A DNA stretch of 64,000 nt from CAXQUZ01 sp942491145 (GCA_942491145.1 CALOBC010000035.1:372001-436000); one strand, 5' to 3'; positions 50,563-59,582 are shown, counted from the stretch's first letter. Notes: a model not told the origin generated them from the letters alone. Translations and numbers: made by a program.

Positions 50563-52386
50563 ATGGTCGACACGCGACGCTTGACCGACATTCTGGACCT
50601 GTTGGTCCGCCACAATGTGCTCCACGACGGGCAAAAGCAGGACGTCCTCAACCGCGGCCGCGACCAAGCCCGCCACATCTTGCTCGACAAGCGGGCCGAG
50701 ATGCGCCGGATGCTCGGTCGCCACCGGGTCGCCTACGACGTGACCGAGATCGAGCTCATCGCCAGCTTTCGGTTTCGGCGGGCCGACGCAACGGCCGAAC
50801 TTTCGCTGTGCGACGAAGAGCTCATCACCCAGCTGGTCGCCGAGGCACTGGGCCTGCCCTTCCGGGTGCTGGACCCCCTGCGCCTCGACTACAAGCTCAT
50901 CACCGACACCTTCGGTGGTCCCTTCGCCGAGCGCCACCTCGTGCTGCCCCTCGAAGAGCGCGCCGACACCCTCGTGCTCGGTGTCGCCGATCCGTGGGAC
51001 CGTGAGCTGCTCGAGAGCATCGCCCGCTTCAAGCAAAAGGCCATCGAGCCCATCGTGGTGATGAAGGCCCAAGTGCTTGAGGTCATCGCCGAGTTCCATG
51101 GCTTTCGGCGCAGCATGCGCGCTGCCCAAGAAATGTTCGCGACCGACCTGCCAGACCTCGGCAACCTCGAACAGCTCTACTCCATGGGCGACACCACCAA
51201 CGCCGACGGGGCCGACCAGCCCATCGTCCGCGCCGCGTGGTACTTGCTCAACTATGCCCTCGACCAGGGCGCTTCCGACATCCACTTGGAACCCAAACGC
51301 GAAGAAGCGCTCGTCCGGATGCGCATCGACGGCGTGCTCCACACCGTGCATCGCTTGCCCCGGGTGGTCTACCCGGCCCTCGTCAGCCGCATCAAGACCC
51401 TCGCCCGCATGGACATCGCCGAGCGCCGGCGCCCCCAGGATGGCCGCTTCAAGCTGGCCCACCGCTCCGGCGAAGTCGAGATGCGCGTCAGCTCGGCCCC
51501 CGTCGCGTTTGGCGAGAAGATCGTCATCCGCGCCTTCGACCCCGGTGTGCTGACCCAAGACATCGAGCGGCTGGGCTTCTTTCCCAAGGAGCACCAGCTC
51601 TTCCGCACGATGCTCGCCAACCGGACCGGCATGGTGTTGGTGGTCGGCCCCACCGGCAGCGGCAAGACCACCACGCTCTACTCCGCGCTGCACCACGTCC
51701 ACTCGCCCAGCATCAACGTCATCACGCTCGAAGATCCGGTCGAGAACGTGCATCCCGCGTTCAACCAGATCTCGATCCAGCCCAAGATTGGCCTCACCTT
51801 CGGCAGCGCCCTGAAGACCGTGCTGCGCCAGGACCCCGACGTGGTCATGGTCGGTGAGATCCGGGACGAAGAGACCGCCCAGAATGCCGTTCAGACGGCG
51901 CTCACGGGCCACCAAGTGCTCTCGACCCTCCACACCGATGAGGCCGCCGGGGCCGTGGGTCGCTTGCTCGATCTGGGCGTGCTCCCGTTCTTGCTGTCGA
52001 GCACCCTCGTGGGGGTGGTGGCCCAGCGCCTCGTGCGCCGAATCTGTCCCGTGTGCAGCGAAGACGACGTGCTCACCGAAGAGATGGCCGTCGCCCTGCG
52101 CATCAAGGGCACGCGCGGCCGCCGCCTCAAGATCAAGCGCCCCGTGGGCTGCCTGAAGTGTCGCTACACCGGCTACAAGGGCCGGACGGGCCTGTTCGAG
52201 ATGCTGCCGGTGACGCCCCGGATTCAGCGGCTCATCAACGACCGCGCCCCCACCCAGGACATCAAGCGTGAGGCCCTGAACGACGGCATGCTGACCCTTC
52301 GCGAATACGGCATCAAGAAGATGGCCCAAGGCCTGACGTCTTTTGAAGAGGTCGTCGGCACCACCGATGACCGGGCGGTCTACTGA
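50563..52386 (+). CDS. GspE/PilB-family secretion or pilus ATPase
   Basis: The 607-residue protein has the N-terminal domain of T2SS/T4P ATPases (ITQLVAEALGLPFRVLDPLRLDYKLI), then the catalytic domain: ASDIHLEPKREEALVRMRIDGVLH, Walker A GPTGSGKTTT near residue 362, the Asp box ITLEDPVE, Walker B DPDVVMVGEIRDEETA, His box STLHTDEAAGA, and a tetracysteine zinc element (CPVC near 494, CLKC near 528). No pilin, gspD or gspF gene adjoins it. It overlaps the next gene start by one base, so it heads an unusual operon. Confidence 0.95.
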   Translation: MVDTRRLTDILDLLVRHNVLHDGQKQDVLNRGRDQARHILLDKRAEMRRMLGRHRVAYDVTEIELIASFRFRRADATAELSLCDEELITQLVAEALGLPFRVLDPLRLDYKLITDTFGGPFAERHLVLPLEERADTLVLGVADPWDRELLESIARFKQKAIEPIVVMKAQVLEVIAEFHGFRRSMRAAQEMFATDLPDLGNLEQLYSMGDTTNADGADQPIVRAAWYLLNYALDQGASDIHLEPKREEALVRMRIDGVLHTVHRLPRVVYPALVSRIKTLARMDIAERRRPQDGRFKLAHRSGEVEMRVSSAPVAFGEKIVIRAFDPGVLTQDIERLGFFPKEHQLFRTMLANRTGMVLVVGPTGSGKTTTLYSALHHVHSPSINVITLEDPVENVHPAFNQISIQPKIGLTFGSALKTVLRQDPDVVMVGEIRDEETAQNAVQTALTGHQVLSTLHTDEAAGAVGRLLDLGVLPFLLSSTLVGVVAQRLVRRICPVCSEDDVLTEEMAVALRIKGTRGRRLKIKRPVGCLKCRYTGYKGRTGLFEMLPVTPRIQRLINDRAPTQDIKREALNDGMLTLREYGIKKMAQGLTSFEEVVGTTDDRAVY

Positions 52387-53153
52387 TGACGACCCCGTTT
52401 TCGGGCGCGGGCCACTGGACCCTCGAGGGTCTCGCTGCCGCGCTGCCGCCATTGAAGATGCCCGCTGTCAGCACATTCTCGGCACGAGGTTGGAGCCACC
52501 GCTGGCTCGACCTGCGCTGGCGGGGGACGGCCCTGGTGCCGGCGGGGGGGCGGCTGCTGAGCTGGACCCCCGACGACAAGGGCGGCATTCTCGACGTGGT
52601 GGACGACTGGCACGACGCGCCGGGCTCTGCCGCCGGGGGAACCACCGAGCTTCAGCTCCAGCTTGGTGTTCCGCCCCTTCGTCCGACCCTGAGCTGGCGC
52701 CGGTCCATCGTGCCTCGGGACGACTTCGCCCAAGGACGTCCGCTCGCTGCCCTCGACGAGTCCGCCGAGCTTCGGGGTCGCACTGTGGTCCGCACCGGGG
52801 CCCCCTTCGGGTCGCTGGCGCTCGATGCGCGGGACCTGATCACCGACCATGCCTTTGCGCTGCACGTCTGTGAGCTCGGCCGCGCCGGCAACCTCGGGGT
52901 GCACGTCGCCGACGCCCTGATGGGCATGGAACAGCACGTGCCCAGCGCCCGGCTGGCGCCTTGCGGCAAGGTCTCGTTTGGCGCGGGCGAAGGACTGGAC
53001 CTGCTGGGGTGGCGGTGGACCGGCGCCGCCATGATGCCGGTTCACGCTTGGCTTGCCGACGGCCACGTGCCGGTCTTCATTGTGGAGAGTGACCGCGTGT
53101 GGGTTCTTCAGGACGTCTTGCCCGCCGACTCTCCCCTGCGAGGCCAGCCATGA
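52386..53153 (+). CDS. unknown protein coupled to the GspE/PilB-like ATPase
   Basis: I do not recognise this 255-residue protein. It starts at the last base of the ATPase stop codon (TGATG) and its own stop overlaps the next ATG (ATGA), so it is the middle member of a coupled trio. There is no signal peptide. The sequence is beta-rich with many Trp (WSHRWLDLRWRGTALVPAGGRLLSW; LGWRWTGAAMMPVHAWL) and a PCGKVSFGAGEGLDLLGW segment. Composition and codon use match its neighbours, so it does not look recently acquired. Confidence 0.7.
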   Translation: MTTPFSGAGHWTLEGLAAALPPLKMPAVSTFSARGWSHRWLDLRWRGTALVPAGGRLLSWTPDDKGGILDVVDDWHDAPGSAAGGTTELQLQLGVPPLRPTLSWRRSIVPRDDFAQGRPLAALDESAELRGRTVVRTGAPFGSLALDARDLITDHAFALHVCELGRAGNLGVHVADALMGMEQHVPSARLAPCGKVSFGAGEGLDLLGWRWTGAAMMPVHAWLADGHVPVFIVESDRVWVLQDVLPADSPLRGQP

Positions 53154-54469
53154 GTGCCCTCAGCCGTCGGGACCTGTTGCGCAGTGGAGCGGCCGGTCTG
53201 GGCATCGCCGCGGTGCCCCGGATCTCCCACGCCGCGGCCAGCGTGCCCAACGTGATGGTCGTCTTTCTCGGGGGTGTGGGGGCCCAGACCGCTCGGGTTG
53301 GGGCGGCCACTCCCCACCTCGACCGGCTGACCGCCGAGAGCACCTCGTGGACCCAAGCGTTCACTGCCGATCCCGCCCCAGGCCCGGCGCTGACCAGCTT
53401 GCTGACGGGCCGGCCCAGTGCCGAACATGGCGTGGTGATGGACGGTCTGCCCCTGGACCCGGCCCACCCCGAGCTGGGTGCCTGGGCCGCCCAACATGGG
53501 ATCTCGACCCACTGGGCCGGCGCTTGGCCGATCCCCGGTCGGGAAGCCCGCGCGGGCTGGTCGCGGCTGATCGGTGGCGGGGACGATCTGCGCACGGTGG
53601 GTGTGGTGCGGGCCTTTCTGGGCCAGCGGTCGACCTCGCGGCCGTGGCTGCTGGGCGTGCGCCTCGATGCCGGTGCCCCGGTGCGCCAACACCGCCGCCG
53701 CCACGGTGCCTCGGGTGTGCTGGAGCTGGGCCTCAAGCCCGAAGATCTGCCCCTGCCGCCCAAGCGCTTGTCCCCTCCTGATGCCCTGCCAGCGGGCTTT
53801 GTCGAGGCCCGGGCGCCCTCGCTGCCCTCCGAAGACAGTGCCCGCCAGGACACGTGGATGTTGGCCCGGTCCCTCGAAGCCACGGACGCCCGGTTGGGTG
53901 CGCTGGTGGACGCGCTGACCCACTCGGCTCACGACGCCCGCACCCTCTTGGTGGTCGTCGGGGAGCACGGCGACGCGGCCAGCGCGTGGGGCATCCAGGG
54001 CGGATCGGCGCCGCTGATGAGTGTGATCAAGGTGCCCCTGATCTTTCGGTGGGGCACGGTCCGCACCCCCCGCAGCACCGATGTGGCGGTCTCCACGACC
54101 TGCCTCGCCGGCACCTTGTGTCGGGTGTTGCAAATTCCCCAGCTCCCCCACGGTGCCGACTTCGACCTGCGCACCCCCGTGGAGCATGCGGATGCCCCGG
54201 TGCCCGAAGCGGTCCACTGTGACCTGATGGTCGATGGTCACGTGGTGATCGCGAAGGAGGGGACGCTGTTGTCTTGGCGCTCCCCGGACGGTCCGCCGGC
54301 TCAGCTGGCGCGCCAGCCAGACGGCGAGTGGGTGGCCCCGGGGGAGTTTGATGGGCTCGAAGCCCTCGAAGCCCTGCGCCTCGCCCGTGCCGACACGCTC
54401 CAGCCCGCGGGGGTGCATCGGGGGGGATTGTCGGGGCTCCGTGCAGCAAGTCAGGGCGCTGCGCAGTAA
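53150..54469 (+). CDS. Tat-exported sulfatase-family protein lacking catalytic residues
   Basis: The N-terminus SRRDLLRSGAAGLGIAAVP is a twin-arginine signal. The body follows the sulfatase fold: PNVMVVFLGGVGA, a PHLDRLTAEST block, FTADPAPGPALTSLLTGRPSAEHGV, LVVVGEHGDAASAWG and VPLIFRWG. Sulfatases need Asp-Asp in the first segment (Gly-Gly here) and Cys/Ser-x-Pro-x-Arg in the second (Pro-Gly-Pro-Ala-Leu here), so both metal ligands and the formylglycine residue are lost. The final metal motif reads GEHGD where TSDHG is usual. A pseudoenzyme of 439 residues is inferred. The ATG at 53150 overlaps the preceding stop and directly begins the Tat signal. Confidence 0.75.
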   Translation: MSALSRRDLLRSGAAGLGIAAVPRISHAAASVPNVMVVFLGGVGAQTARVGAATPHLDRLTAESTSWTQAFTADPAPGPALTSLLTGRPSAEHGVVMDGLPLDPAHPELGAWAAQHGISTHWAGAWPIPGREARAGWSRLIGGGDDLRTVGVVRAFLGQRSTSRPWLLGVRLDAGAPVRQHRRRHGASGVLELGLKPEDLPLPPKRLSPPDALPAGFVEARAPSLPSEDSARQDTWMLARSLEATDARLGALVDALTHSAHDARTLLVVVGEHGDAASAWGIQGGSAPLMSVIKVPLIFRWGTVRTPRSTDVAVSTTCLAGTLCRVLQIPQLPHGADFDLRTPVEHADAPVPEAVHCDLMVDGHVVIAKEGTLLSWRSPDGPPAQLARQPDGEWVAPGEFDGLEALEALRLARADTLQPAGVHRGGLSGLRAASQGAAQ

Positions 54470-54494
54470 GAGCGGTCCAACACTGGAGTCGTCG

Positions 54495-55409
54495 ATGGAT
54501 GCCGCCCCTGCAGAGCTCGATCCCGCAGCCAATGGCCGGATGGCCGACGCCTTCGACATCGGCAAGTGCTTGTCATTTGGCTTCGAGTCCCTCAAGGCCG
54601 CGTCGTTGACGCTGTGGCTGGGGGCGTTCTTGATGAATTGTACGTCGGGCGGAGGGGGCGGCACGTCCAGCTTCAACCCGATGTCCGGCGGGGACGCCGA
54701 AGACCTGGGTGAGCTTGCCGACCCTGAAGCCCTCAAGCGGATGCTGCCCGACTTCTCCGATCCGGTGGTCCTCGGCGTGGTGGCCGGGATTATCCTGTTG
54801 GTTGTAATTCTCGTGATGGTGGGCATCGCGATTCAGTCCTACCTGGAGCCCGGCTGGATCCGTGCCCAGCGCCAAGCCCTCACCGAGGGCAAGGCCCCCG
54901 CTGACGTGCTGCTCAGCGGTGGCTCGGTGTTCTTCCCGATGTTTCAGTGGAAGCTGCTGGCGATGGCCATCCGGTTTGGTGTGGGCATGGTGGCGGTGCT
55001 GCCCGGTGCCGCCATCGCGGCGGTCGGCGCGCAACAAGAGAGCATCGCGATTGGTGTGGTGGGCGGCATTGTCGCGGTGGTCTTCGGTGGCACGGTGTCG
55101 CTCTGGCTGGGCCTCGGGCTCATGTTCGGCAGCCACGCTGTCGCCCTCGATGGGGTCGGCGCGTCCGAAGCGCTGGAGCGGTCGTGGTCGCTGGCCAAGG
55201 GCAACCGCTTGATGCTGCTGCTCGTGGTTGTGGTCTACAGTGTGGTCAACGGCCTCGCGACCTTCGTGGGCCTGATGATGCTGTGCATCGGGGCGCTGTT
55301 CACCGGTCCTGCGGGCCGGGCCATCACTGACACGGCCGTGACCGCCGGATACCTGCGGGCGACCCGGGGGCTCGAGACCAGTGATGCCTGGGCCACCACA
55401 GCGAAGTAA
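54495..55409 (+). CDS. polytopic membrane protein of unknown function
   Basis: The 304-residue product has about five or six hydrophobic segments (AASLTLWLGAFLM, VVLGVVAGIILLVVILVMVGI, MAIRFGVGMVAVLPGAAIAAV, IAIGVVGGIVAVVFGGTVSLWLGLG, RLMLLLVVVVYSVVNGLATFVGLMML) and a Gly-rich loop near residue 50. ALERSWSLAKGN resembles a segment in DUF975/DUF4013-type membrane proteins, where a short amphipathic helix precedes a helix pair, but I cannot assign it with certainty. The gene starts 25 bp after the sulfatase-like gene and may belong to the same transcript. Confidence 0.6.
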   Translation: MDAAPAELDPAANGRMADAFDIGKCLSFGFESLKAASLTLWLGAFLMNCTSGGGGGTSSFNPMSGGDAEDLGELADPEALKRMLPDFSDPVVLGVVAGIILLVVILVMVGIAIQSYLEPGWIRAQRQALTEGKAPADVLLSGGSVFFPMFQWKLLAMAIRFGVGMVAVLPGAAIAAVGAQQESIAIGVVGGIVAVVFGGTVSLWLGLGLMFGSHAVALDGVGASEALERSWSLAKGNRLMLLLVVVVYSVVNGLATFVGLMMLCIGALFTGPAGRAITDTAVTAGYLRATRGLETSDAWATTAK

Positions 55410-55445
55410 GGACCACGGACGGGGCAATCCACCGGGGAGGATCCA

Positions 55446-56852
55446 GTGACCGACCCGTCCGTCGCCGACCGCCGGGCTGCGCTGCGCCGGCTGTTTCCCG
55501 AAGCATTTGACGACAGTGGCCTGAACCTCAATGTTCTGGCCACGTTGGTGGGTGAGCCTCCGCCACCGGACTACGCGCTGCGCTGGCATGGCATGGAAGC
55601 GGCCCAAGCGGCGGCGGCGACCCCGTCCACCGCAACCTGGGTGGACGATCCCGACGGCGGCCAGACCCCCAGCCGCAACCTGTTCATCGAGGGTGACAAC
55701 CTCGACGCCCTGAAGCTGTTGCGCGCCACCCATGCCGGGCGGGTCAAGCTGGTGTGCATCGACCCGCCCTACAACACGGGGCGGGACTTTGTGTATGCCG
55801 ACAACTACCGCGACAGTGTGCGCAGCTACCGGGCTCGGACGGGGCGCAGAGACGGCGACACACCGGGCGAGGTGGCCGGGCGCTTCCACACGGCATGGCT
55901 GAACATGATGCTGCCGCGGCTGGTGCTGGCCCGCGAGATGCTGCGCGAGGATGGCGCACTCATCGTCTTTATCGACGACAACGAAGTCCACAACCTGCGC
56001 ATCCTGCTCGACATGGTCTTTGGCACGGACCACTTCATCGCCACGTGTGCTTGGCAGAAGTCCTTTGCGAAGAAGAACAAGGCGCCCATCTCGGGCAGCC
56101 ACGACCATGTGCTGGTGGTGGCCAGAGACCGCAGCCAGTGGCGCCGTCGGTTGTTGCCCCGCACGGCCGAACAAGCCCGTGCCTACCGCAACCTCGACCG
56201 CGACCCCCGGGGCGTCTGGCGCAGCGTGGCCTTCTCGGTGCCCTCGGAGAGCGAAGACCGCCGGCGGGCCTACCGCTACGCCGTCACCACCCCGTCCGGT
56301 GCGGTCCTCCAGCCTCCCCCAGGACGCCACTGGAATGGCCTGCCCGTGCGCTTTGACGAGCTGCTGGCCGACAACCGGCTGTGGTTCGGCCCCGAGGGTG
56401 ACCGGCGGCCGAGGGTGAAGCTCTTTCTGTCCGAGGTGCAGGACGGCATCGTGCCCGACACCTGGTGGACCCATGAGCAATACGGCCACAACCAAGGGGC
56501 GAAGCGGGAGCTGCTGCGGCTGTTCGGGGACCATGAGCCGTTCAGCACCCCCAAGCCCACCCGCCTGATCCGCCGCATCCTGCAGTTTGCCACCGCCCCC
56601 GACACCGAAGACATCGTGCTGGACTTCTTTGCCGGCTCCGGCACCACGGGGGCGGCCGTGCTGCGCCAGAACGCCGAGGACGGGGGCAATCGCTCCTTTG
56701 TGTTGGTCCAGAATGCCGCGCCCACCGGACAAACCGAGTGGCCCACCATTGCGGCCTTTGCCCGGGAGCGCCTGCGCCGGGAAGCGGCTTTGCTCACCGA
56801 CGGGCCACCTGGCCTCGACCTGGGCTTTTGTGCCCTCAAGACCCAGCCGTGA
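55446..56852 (+). CDS. orphan N6-adenine DNA methyltransferase, type III Mod-like
   Basis: The GTG at 55446 follows a GGGGAGGA site. Motif IV IDPPYNTG is near residue 105 and motif I FAGSGTT near 394, so the order (DPPY before the SAM site) is the beta class of type III Mod and similar enzymes. The N-terminal NLFIEGDNLDALKLL is a typical Mod motif. A KNKAPISGSHDHVLVVARD segment matches the family. At 468 residues it is shorter than type III Mod subunits (about 600-650). No restriction subunit is encoded nearby, so it is probably a solitary methyltransferase. Target sequence cannot be inferred. Confidence 0.88.
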   Translation: MTDPSVADRRAALRRLFPEAFDDSGLNLNVLATLVGEPPPPDYALRWHGMEAAQAAAATPSTATWVDDPDGGQTPSRNLFIEGDNLDALKLLRATHAGRVKLVCIDPPYNTGRDFVYADNYRDSVRSYRARTGRRDGDTPGEVAGRFHTAWLNMMLPRLVLAREMLREDGALIVFIDDNEVHNLRILLDMVFGTDHFIATCAWQKSFAKKNKAPISGSHDHVLVVARDRSQWRRRLLPRTAEQARAYRNLDRDPRGVWRSVAFSVPSESEDRRRAYRYAVTTPSGAVLQPPPGRHWNGLPVRFDELLADNRLWFGPEGDRRPRVKLFLSEVQDGIVPDTWWTHEQYGHNQGAKRELLRLFGDHEPFSTPKPTRLIRRILQFATAPDTEDIVLDFFAGSGTTGAAVLRQNAEDGGNRSFVLVQNAAPTGQTEWPTIAAFARERLRREAALLTDGPPGLDLGFCALKTQP

Positions 56853-56874
56853 ACCGACCCCCACGGAGCCTCTG

Positions 56875-57267
56875 ATGCTCGGTCATGCATCGCTGGGCGT
56901 GTCCCAGCTCGACCGGTCCCTTGCGTTCTACGATGCCGTGCTGGGGGCCATTGGCGCCGTGCGGGTCTGGACTTCGGCGGGGGCCGCTGGCTACGGTCCA
57001 GTGGGCGGCAATGACCAGCTGGCCTTGTTCTTGCGCGACCCCGGTGACCGGCCCTTGGCTGCCGGTGCGGGCGCCCACCTCGCCTTTGTGGCGCCCAACC
57101 CTGACGCGGTCCACCAGGCCCATGCCGCGGCGCTGGCCCACGGCGGTCGGTGTGCTGGTCCGCCCGGGCCTCGTCCCCACTACGGTGCCCACTACCACGC
57201 CGCTTTCGTGCGAGATCTCGACGGGCACAAGCTGGAGCTTGTCTGCCAATCGTCAGACCGGGCCTGA
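56875..57267 (+). CDS. glyoxalase/VOC-superfamily protein
   Basis: A 130-residue protein with the betaalphabetabetabeta VOC pattern: MLGHASLGVSQLDRSLAFYDAVLGAIG at the N-terminus, GPVGGNDQLALFLRDPGDRP in the middle and a C-terminal HYGAHYHAAFVRDLDGHKLELVCQ with the metal His and Glu positions. It begins 23 bp after the methyltransferase stop. The enzyme function of this single-domain glyoxalase-like protein cannot be deduced. Confidence 0.85.
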   Translation: MLGHASLGVSQLDRSLAFYDAVLGAIGAVRVWTSAGAAGYGPVGGNDQLALFLRDPGDRPLAAGAGAHLAFVAPNPDAVHQAHAAALAHGGRCAGPPGPRPHYGAHYHAAFVRDLDGHKLELVCQSSDRA

Positions 57268-57305
57268 CCGCGTAGAAGGTCCCAACCCCTGTCCGCGGTG
57301 TCCCA

Positions 57306-58538
57306 GTGCTCCACTTGTCCGCCCCCGCCAGCAAGAGCCTCACCCACCGCGCCTTGTTGCTGGCCGCCCGGTCGGTGGTCCCCTGCCGGGTGGTGCGGCC
57401 GCTGCTGGGCGCCGACTGCCGGTCCACCTTGGGGGCCCTGCGCGGGCTGGGGGCCAACGTCGAGTCCCTGGGCGACGACCTGGTCTTCACGCCGACCGGG
57501 GGCTGGCGAGGGGCCGCGCTGGACTGTGGCAACTCGGGGACCACGCTGCGCTTGCTGACGGGGCAGTGCGCGCTGTTGGACAGCCCGTCGACCCTGGACG
57601 GCGATGCATCCCTGCGCACCCGGCCCAACGGCCCCTTGCTCGACGCCCTCGCTGCGCTGGGGGCCACCATCGAGAGCATTGACGGACACGCCCCTCTGAC
57701 AGTGTGCGGGCCCCTGCGCCCGGGCCCGGTGTCCCTCGGTCCCCGGGTGTCCAGCCAATACGCATCGTCGCTGTTGCTCGCCTTCGCGCTCGGCCCAGAC
57801 GGCACATCCACTCTGCGCATGCACGGTCCGGTGTCCAGCCGGCCCTACCTCCAGCTCACCGAAGACATTGCGGCCCTCTTCGGGGTGCATTGGACCCGCG
57901 AAGACGACGACAATGGCCTAAGATACACCATTGTCGGTGGTCAGCAGGCCCGGGCGGAGCGGGTGGTCATCGAGGGCGACTGGTCGAGCGCAGCCTTCCC
58001 GCTGGTTGCGGCCGCCATCACCGGGACTCCCCTCCAGCTCCACAACCTCAACCTGCACAGTGCCCAGGGGGACCGCCGGGTCGTGGATGTGCTCCGATCG
58101 TGTGGGCTGGATGTGCATGCGGTGGACGACGGCATTCAGGTCCAAGGCAGGGCCCACCGCTCCCCGGGCCGGGTAGACCTCGGCGCGACACCCGACATGT
58201 TCCCCGCCCTGTGTGCCCTCGCGGCGACCTTGCCCGGCACCACGGAGCTCTTTGGTGCGCCCAGCCTGCGCCACAAGGAGAGCGACCGGATCCGCATGAT
58301 GGCCCAAGGGCTCGACGCGCTGGGGGTGCCCAACACCGAGCTGCCGGGGGGGCTGCGCATCGAAGGCGCGCCGATTCAGGTGCCGGCCCACCCCATTGAG
58401 AGCGCCCACGACCACCGCATCTTCATGGCGTTTTCAACGTTGGGTCTCGTCGCACCCGCGCCGCTCCCGGTGGCTGGCGCCGGCTGTGAAGCGGTCAGCT
58501 ACCCCGACTTCACCGCCCACTTGGCCCGCTTTCGATGA
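57306..58538 (+). CDS. aroA: 3-phosphoshikimate 1-carboxyvinyltransferase (EPSP synthase)
   Basis: The enzyme transfers the enolpyruvyl group of PEP to shikimate 3-phosphate in the shikimate pathway. The sequence shows APASKSLTHRALLLAA (shikimate-3-phosphate site), CGNSGTTLRLLTG in place of the usual GNAGTAMR loop, SSQYASSLLLA, DWSSAAFPLVAAAIT, and a C-terminal SLRHKESDRIRMMAQGLDALG and DHRIFMAFS. Length (410 residues) is normal. The N-S-G-T-T-L variant of the PEP-binding loop and RPNGPL in place of RxRP are diverged, so this belongs to a distinct AroA branch. The GTG start at 57306 lies 38 bp after the glyoxalase gene. Confidence 0.93.
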   Translation: MLHLSAPASKSLTHRALLLAARSVVPCRVVRPLLGADCRSTLGALRGLGANVESLGDDLVFTPTGGWRGAALDCGNSGTTLRLLTGQCALLDSPSTLDGDASLRTRPNGPLLDALAALGATIESIDGHAPLTVCGPLRPGPVSLGPRVSSQYASSLLLAFALGPDGTSTLRMHGPVSSRPYLQLTEDIAALFGVHWTREDDDNGLRYTIVGGQQARAERVVIEGDWSSAAFPLVAAAITGTPLQLHNLNLHSAQGDRRVVDVLRSCGLDVHAVDDGIQVQGRAHRSPGRVDLGATPDMFPALCALAATLPGTTELFGAPSLRHKESDRIRMMAQGLDALGVPNTELPGGLRIEGAPIQVPAHPIESAHDHRIFMAFSTLGLVAPAPLPVAGAGCEAVSYPDFTAHLARFR

Positions 58539-58556
58539 TGCCCCCAGCATGGGCAT

Positions 58557-59582
58557 TCAGGGCAGTGCTTCAACCTCTTCGGCGGTGCAGGCCTCCGGTG
58601 CCGTGATGGGGTTGCACCGGGCCGGGTTGCCATCGGGAATGGCTGTTGACCACCCGTCGGTCTCGGTCACCCGGTCACTCTTCAAGAAGTGGGCGCCCGC
58701 GGCGAGAGAGGCCGCAAAGTGGGCGTCTCCGTCGGCCTGTTCATGCTCCGGACCGTCGTGCACGTTGCTGCTGATGAGGAAGCCGGCCTGCGCGAGGGTG
58801 CTCACCCGCTCCGCATCCTCAGCGGCATTGTTCACCTTGAAGGTCGCGGCGAAGGGGTCGCTGGGGTCGTCGGAGTCCACAAAGAACAAGCGGCCCTCCA
58901 GCGCCGTCGCCCCGGTCAGGTAGGTCGCGCGGTGGTCGCCGCTGTCGAGCATCGAGAAGATGATCTTGCCCCGCAGCTCGCCAAGAGTGGGCCAGCCATC
59001 GGCGGCAATGGCCTCGGGCAGGGTGTTGTGGTCACCCCTCAGGTCGTCGGGCGTGAAGATGCGGTGGCGGGGAATGACATCGAGCACGGCGGCCTCCCAG
59101 TCGTCGTGTTTGTCCATGAACACGTCATACTCGGGAATCGCAAGGTCCAGGTCTTCGTCTTTGGGTTCCATCCAGATCATCAGCGGCAGGTGCCACGGGT
59201 TCTGGTTGGACCACCGCTTGAGCTCTCGCAGACAGTCGGCGAATTGCAGGCAGCGGGTCTCTTGATCGACCACCGGCAAGTGGAAGACCTGGAAGCCCAG
59301 CTCGGTGTGCAGGTGGATGTCCAGCTCCATCGCGCGCACGCCGGACCCCGCCAGCTGGTCGGTCAGCGCCGGTTGGGTGTAGTAGTGGCTGGGGTGGATG
59401 GGCTCGGCAGGCTGGATGTGGGTGGAGTTGTGGGTGCCCAGCGCTTGCACGTCGGTCAGCCGCAGCGTGTCGTCGAGGGTGTAGGGGCTGGGACCCGGAT
59501 CGAAGCCCGTGTCCTGTGCGGTGGTGGTGCCCGGCTTGGAGCTGGTGCAGGCGAAGGCGAGCATCGGGAGGAGGGTGCGCAT
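58557..59582 (-). CDS. Ca2+-dependent phosphoinositide phospholipase C-like protein, exported
   Basis: The start at 59582 gives a short hydrophobic N-terminus (MRTLLPMLAFACTSS) that may be a lipoprotein signal, though the lipobox (LAFAC) is weak. The catalytic domain is of the PI-PLC type: VQALGTHNSTH carries the first His, VRAMELDIHLHTELGFQVFHLP the Glu/Asp/His ring, WHLPLMIWMEPKDED the calcium residues, and GKIIFSMLDSG, ALEGRLFFVDSDD and ASLAAGAHFLKSDRVTETDGW the C-terminal barrel. Bacterial calcium-type PI-PLCs cleave inositol phospholipids of hosts or prey. It is 341 residues long and convergent with aroA. Confidence 0.85.
   Translation of the reverse strand: MRTLLPMLAFACTSSKPGTTTAQDTGFDPGPSPYTLDDTLRLTDVQALGTHNSTHIQPAEPIHPSHYYTQPALTDQLAGSGVRAMELDIHLHTELGFQVFHLPVVDQETRCLQFADCLRELKRWSNQNPWHLPLMIWMEPKDEDLDLAIPEYDVFMDKHDDWEAAVLDVIPRHRIFTPDDLRGDHNTLPEAIAADGWPTLGELRGKIIFSMLDSGDHRATYLTGATALEGRLFFVDSDDPSDPFAATFKVNNAAEDAERVSTLAQAGFLISSNVHDGPEHEQADGDAHFAASLAAGAHFLKSDRVTETDGWSTAIPDGNPARCNPITAPEACTAEEVEALP

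Noticed and set aside
58557..59582. DPFA tetrapeptide in the PI-PLC as another copy of the TRAP repeat
   Set aside because: It is a single occurrence inside a conserved catalytic-domain loop, so coincidence is the simpler reading.
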